From NCBI GenBank assembly GCA_016282455.1, contig JAEEKM010000345.1:1-8238 (forward strand): 8,238 bases of DNA, read 5' to 3'. The DNA comes from Treponema sp. (GTDB taxonomy: Bacteria > Spirochaetota > Spirochaetia > Treponematales > Treponemataceae). The position numbers and the translations under genes were made by a program. The notes beneath the pieces are model-generated. The model did no database searches. It was not told where the DNA came from and worked only from the letters and a program-made list of their open reading frames with translations. Within the stretch, counting starts at the first letter, position 1. Every line of letters begins with the position of its first letter. Below are positions 6,395 to 8,238 of the stretch, in pieces.

Positions 6395-6535
6395 TGATTG
6401 AGCACTCTTTACGGAAAGGGTTGCCTGCGGACGGTTTTAATGACATCCAGACGCCTGCGGGATCCAGCTTCCTTTTCCAGGTGAATAACACCTATCTCCC
6501 GAAGACCAGAGAGTTTTAGCTTTGGTCTTTTTTTT
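6395..6535 (+). ncRNA. candidate structured RNA, unidentified
   Basis: This stretch lies between a TATAAT box and a strong terminator and contains no protein gene. Visible elements are an 8-bp long-range stem GGAAAGGG (6413-6420) with CCTTTTCC (6471-6478), including one G-T pair; a hairpin AGGTG, loop AATAA, CACCT (6479-6493); the terminator hairpin; and a direct repeat GCCTGCGG at 6423-6430 and 6453-6460 with period 30. A further stem CGGGA (6458-6462) with TCCCG (6497-6501) crosses the long-range stem, so it is either a pseudoknot or an alternative fold. I compared it by eye with SRP RNA, tmRNA, 6S RNA and common riboswitches and found no convincing match. It may be an independent small RNA, the 3' end of the phosphoesterase transcript, or a leader that attenuates ssb. 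Confidence 0.5.
6502..6535 (+). terminator. strong rho-independent terminator
   Basis: AAGACCAGAG (6502-6511) pairs with CTTTGGTCTT (6520-6529) over 10 bp with one G-T wobble and an 8-base loop. The T run extends 6528-6535, partly inside the stem. It ends the candidate RNA and also any read-through from the barrel/phosphoesterase operon. Confidence 0.88.
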
Positions 6536-6546
6536 ATGCCCTTAAC

Positions 6547-6565
6547 TATAATTTTCTGTTATAAT
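6547..6565 (+). promoter_or_regulatory. tandem TATAAT boxes upstream of ssb
   Basis: Two perfect TATAAT hexamers lie at 6547-6552 and 6560-6565, directly after the terminator. Neither has a convincing -35 at 16-18 bases; TTGGTC (6522-6527) is 19 bases before the first. From the second box transcription would start near 6572, giving ssb a leader of about 120 bases. Confidence 0.45.
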
Positions 6566-6667
6566 TCTCCGAACATTTGTCTTTTTTGCACCTTTTACCC
6601 CCATTAGTATATGTACACGGCACTTGCGGGGGCGCGCGACCCGAAACTTCGTGGAACTAAAACTAAA

Positions 6668-6687
6668 CGCGAAATACTCGCGGAGGA
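6668..6687 (+). promoter_or_regulatory. hairpin abutting the ssb ribosome binding site
   Basis: CGCGA (6668-6672), loop AATAC and TCGCG (6678-6682) form a 5-bp hairpin whose last G is the first base of the GGAGGA SD (6682-6687), 7 bases before the ATG at 6695. TCGCG could instead pair with a second CGCGA at 6635-6639. The base pairing is visible; a regulatory effect is inference. Confidence 0.4.
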
Positions 6688-6694
6688 CAAAAAG

Positions 6695-7186
6695 ATGAAT
6701 GCTTTAAATCAGATTATTTTGGAAGGTAACCTTACCGTTGAGCCAAACCTCAGGGAATTTAAAAACGGTCATAGAATGTGCACCCTGCCGATTGCCGTGA
6801 ACCGCCGCTTTAAAACCCAGAGTGGTGAAAATGGAGAAGAAGTTTCCTTTGTGGAAGTTAACACTTACGGAAAACTTGCGGAAGTCTGTGCAAAATGGTG
6901 CCCTAAGGGAAGGGGAATTCGGGTTGTGGGCCGCCTTAAACAGGACCGTTGGACTGACGAAAACGGAAAGAACCGCAGTAAACTTCACGTTATTGCAGAA
7001 CACATTGAGTTCAAGCCCTTTCTTAAAAAAATTGACGGTACAACAGAAAGTGTTCAGGGGGGCCCCCATTCCGCATCGGCTGATGAAAAGGAGACTCCCA
7101 CTAAAGAAGAAAAACTTGCAATGCTTGCTGAAGCCGCAATGGCAGCGCAAATGGAACAGGAGGCTGGTGAAGAAGTAGTATTCTAA
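6695..7186 (+). CDS. ssb: single-stranded DNA-binding protein
   Basis: A 163-residue SSB that coats single-stranded DNA in replication, recombination and repair, normally as a tetramer. The first ~110 residues are an OB fold: MNALNQIILEGNLTVEP matches the family N-terminus, followed by a conserved strand near FVEVNTYGK and the DENGKNRSKLHVIAEHIEF block. The C-terminal third is a low-complexity Glu/Ala/Lys-rich linker ending EEVVF, an acidic tip with terminal Phe but without the usual Asp-rich DDDIPF form that recruits partner proteins. The start is ATG 6695, with GGAGGA 7 bases upstream; an in-frame ATG at 6611 would add 28 residues unlike any SSB N-terminus. It stands alone rather than between rpsF and rpsR, where ssb often lies, so it may be one of two paralogues. 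It converges on the U32 gene. Confidence 0.93.
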   Translation: MNALNQIILEGNLTVEPNLREFKNGHRMCTLPIAVNRRFKTQSGENGEEVSFVEVNTYGKLAEVCAKWCPKGRGIRVVGRLKQDRWTDENGKNRSKLHVIAEHIEFKPFLKKIDGTTESVQGGPHSASADEKETPTKEEKLAMLAEAAMAAQMEQEAGEEVVF

Positions 7187-7198
7187 CTTATGTAAAAA

Positions 7199-8238
7199 TT
7201 ATTTCCTTTTTCCCCGTGATGACGTCCCACCATTACGGGGGGCCGCTTTTGCTCCGGAAGAGCCATAACTTCTGTTTCCCGGTTTACCCGACCTCTTTCT
7301 TTGTTCATTCTTCCGGGCGGCGGCTTTTTCTGCCATAGCCTGATAGGCTTCCATCTTTTCAGGATCGTAGAAACCATTTTTCCAGTTAAAGCGGGAGGAA
7401 CCGGAAATAACACTTCTGTTCTGCATCACATTCATTATGTCCCGAACATCGGTCTTAACAACTTTTGTACGTGAAAAATCAAGGAGCAGTCTTTTCCATC
7501 CCTTAGAACGGAGGGCATCAATTTTATCAAGAAGACTGAAGGGAGACTCGGGCATGACAACTGAACCGTCTGCCGAAGAAACCACCTTAAAGGTCATGTC
7601 TTCTTTGTCAGCAAAGTAAGTAAAGTCATAGCTTTCGGGAAGCTGGAACCTCATGCGGAAAAGCGGAGGGTAACCAAAGACACACAAAAGAACACGGCTT
7701 CTTTCTTCGGAAGTGGCAAAAGTGTCCTCAAGGTTTTCACTGCCGTTTTCAAGGGGAGTCTGCACTGCCATGATGTTCTGGTTTTCAATAAAACTCACGG
7801 CCCATTTGTTAAAGGTATAGAGGTAGGGACCTGCAATCATGTGCACGTCTTTTTTACCGCGCAGCATGGTAATGTGGGCAAGATTGTTCACGATAAATGT
7901 GCTGTAGCCCATTTCCACAAGACTGTCCAGGGTAGACTGAAGTTCATCTGCACTACCTTCAGGAACAAAAGGATCCAGGGAGAGAACCGTCATTTTTTTA
8001 CTGAACTGAAGCAGGGGTTTTTCTGCACTTCCTTTGTGAAGAAGATCGTAAGTAACTTCCTTGTTGAGTTCAAGAATAATGCGCACGGGATGAAGCCCCT
8101 GAACAAGGTGTGCATCGGCTACTGTTGAAACCTGCACGTAAAAACCTTCGGGGAACCATTTAAGTTCATCCTTTGCAAGGGGAGTAAGGTCAAGAACAGG
8201 AAGACGTTCTGCACCGGGCTGTCGTCTGAAAAGCGAAA
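7199..8238 (-). CDS. U32-family peptidase-like protein, 5' end outside the window
   Basis: The C-terminal 345 residues of a longer protein. The frame is open to the window edge, first full codon ending at 8236; the GTG at 8137 is not needed as a start. It resembles the C-terminal half of long U32-family proteins: a barrel-like GPYLYTFNKWAVSFI segment followed by VLLCVFGYPPLF, the positions where active U32 domains have their second repeat. U32 members such as RlhA, TrhP and UbiU/UbiV act in rRNA or tRNA hydroxylation or quinone synthesis through Fe-S-binding cysteines. Only one Cys is visible here and the Cys expected after the FGYPPLF block is missing, so this half is probably non-catalytic. 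The last ~45 residues are Lys/Arg/Gly/Ser-rich and disordered, a possible nucleic-acid-binding tail. Family placement is moderate to good; function is not determinable from this part. Confidence 0.75.
   Translation of the reverse strand, partial: SLFRRQPGAERLPVLDLTPLAKDELKWFPEGFYVQVSTVADAHLVQGLHPVRIILELNKEVTYDLLHKGSAEKPLLQFSKKMTVLSLDPFVPEGSADELQSTLDSLVEMGYSTFIVNNLAHITMLRGKKDVHMIAGPYLYTFNKWAVSFIENQNIMAVQTPLENGSENLEDTFATSEERSRVLLCVFGYPPLFRMRFQLPESYDFTYFADKEDMTFKVVSSADGSVVMPESPFSLLDKIDALRSKGWKRLLLDFSRTKVVKTDVRDIMNVMQNRSVISGSSRFNWKNGFYDPEKMEAYQAMAEKAAARKNEQRKRSGKPGNRSYGSSGAKAAPRNGGTSSRGKRK

Noticed and set aside
6395..6535. Identification of the intergenic RNA as 6S RNA or SRP RNA
   Set aside because: A GGGTT..GCCTGCGG string recalls part of E. 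coli 6S, but there is no closing stem or central bubble and the length is short. The conserved SRP hairpin motif (GGAAG..AGCAG) is absent.
6611..6694. 28-residue N-terminal extension of SSB from an upstream in-frame ATG
   Set aside because: No SD at 6611, the extension resembles no SSB, and ATG 6695 has a strong SD and the family N-terminus.
6704..7150. 148-codon minus-strand open frame inside ssb
   Set aside because: Mirror of the ssb reading frame with no recognisable protein features.

Overview
The window looks like chromosomal DNA from a spirochaete, most likely a host-associated Treponema relative. The evidence is protein resemblance judged by eye: an RNase Y, a ThrH-type phosphatase, a large protein resembling an uncharacterised spirochaete family, a lipoprotein with a relaxed lipobox, and a short beta-barrel-like exported protein. 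No database search was possible. I see no insertion sequence, phage gene, CRISPR array, tRNA or rRNA, and most of the window is ordinary core-genome content.

Layout: positions 66-2658 hold a minus-strand operon. It reads, in transcription order, a 518-residue protein of unknown function, a hotdog-fold acyl-CoA thioesterase overlapping it in a TAATG junction, and thrH with its ribosome binding site overlapping the previous stop. Positions 1-65 hold nothing I can identify. Positions 2659-2895 are non-coding and packed with perfect short-loop hairpins ending in a rho-independent terminator. They form the 3' untranslated region of the next minus-strand gene, rny (2896-4428).

Positions 4429-4611 are a divergent promoter region. 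To its right on the plus strand lie an exported beta-barrel-like protein (4612-5373) and a lipoprotein metallophosphoesterase (5370-6344), joined by a 4-base TTGA overlap and probably co-translated as an envelope pair. Positions 6345-6694 have no convincing protein gene. They contain a promoter, a candidate structured RNA of about 140 nt with a strong terminator, and a second promoter region plus leader for ssb (6695-7186). The ssb gene converges, with a 12-base gap, on a U32-family protein whose 5' end lies outside the window.

How the parts fit: RNase Y is the membrane-anchored endonuclease that starts mRNA decay in many bacteria, and its own message ends in an unusual run of hairpins. SSB serves replication and repair. 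The barrel/lipoprotein pair is probably cell-envelope. ThrH and the thioesterase are metabolic. The parts most likely to be undescribed are the hairpin-rich rny 3' end, the RNA between the phosphoesterase and ssb, and the leader of the barrel gene. No multi-gene defence or mobile system is visible.
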